In this document: positions 5,865 through 5,899 of the stretch, piece by piece
Numbering within the stretch: position 1 is the stretch's first letter
Layout of the letters: the number at the start of each line of letters is the position of its first letter
The notes under the pieces: generated by a model
Seen by the model: the letters and a program-made list of their open reading frames with translations, nothing else
Told to the model about the DNA's origin: nothing
Database searches by the model: none
NCBI GenBank assembly: GCA_035942915.1
Contig: DASZCR010000189.1
Coordinates: 1-5,899 of the forward strand
DNA from: DASZCR01 sp035942915
GTDB taxonomy: Bacteria > Acidobacteriota > Blastocatellia > Pyrinomonadales > Pyrinomonadaceae
DNA: 5,899 nt
Direction of reading: 5' to 3'
Made by a program: the position numbers and the translations under genes

Positions 5865-5899
5865 ATGAAGAAGCGCGCGCGCACGCGCCGCAGGTCGTG
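5865..5899 (+). CDS. Possible start of a further gene, cut by the window edge
   Basis: An ATG 10 bases after the membrane-protein stop opens a frame reading MKKRARTRRRS that continues past the right edge. Its favour lies in the close spacing and the same direction as its neighbours. Against it are a poor upstream ribosome binding site (ACGGA directly abutting the ATG) and composition: the stretch is mostly alternating GC, which gives Arg-rich translations by chance. Only 11 complete codons are visible, so no family can be named. Confidence 0.3.
   Translation, partial: MKKRARTRRRS

Noticed and set aside
5871..5893. Alternating GC tract as a terminator or Z-DNA element
   Set aside because: It is self-complementary only because it is alternating GC, has no T-run, and may lie in the start of another gene.

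Overview
The window is GC-rich (roughly 60-65 % by eye). All six complete genes lie on the + strand with short gaps, so this looks like an ordinary chromosomal housekeeping block rather than an accessory island. The gene content suggests a bacterium of the Acidobacteriota, possibly Blastocatellia: birA and coaX sit close together, they are followed by a 'RRGK-LLLSPLDWALIESW' protein of a type I associate with that phylum, and there is a baeRF10-like release-factor homologue. This assignment is inference from gene content and recall. No rRNA, tRNA, transposase, integrase, phage gene or CRISPR array was seen.

Layout: bases 1-227 are non-coding. They hold a degenerate 'CCTCTGCGT'-type repeat at the left edge and a possible extended -10 promoter. 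Gene 1 (228-1442) encodes a three-domain homologue of archaeo-eukaryotic release factor 1 with a Vms1-like GGxSQ loop in place of the canonical GGQ. The next 102 bases hold a striking near-perfect inverted repeat (1469-1521) that separates gene 1 from the rest. Then follow, all co-directional: birA (biotin-protein ligase without the DNA-binding domain), a GT1-type glycosyltransferase, coaX (type III pantothenate kinase), a conserved protein of unknown function with a helical C-terminal half, and a small two- to three-helix membrane protein with a Pro/Gln-rich tail. A seventh reading frame may begin at 5865 and run off the right edge.

Working together: BirA attaches biotin to the carrier domain of acetyl-CoA carboxylase, and CoaX starts coenzyme A synthesis from pantothenate. 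The two genes therefore supply cofactors for acyl-CoA and lipid metabolism. The glycosyltransferase between them probably acts on a lipid or other small hydrophobic acceptor, but the sequence does not identify the substrate. Gaps of 13, 51, 86 and 44 bases from birA to the membrane-protein gene fit one transcription unit. The release-factor-like gene is probably a separate unit.

I do not see a clear undescribed multi-gene system. The items most worth a second look are the GGWSQ loop of the release-factor homologue, the inverted repeat upstream of birA, and the two uncharacterised proteins at the end of the cluster.
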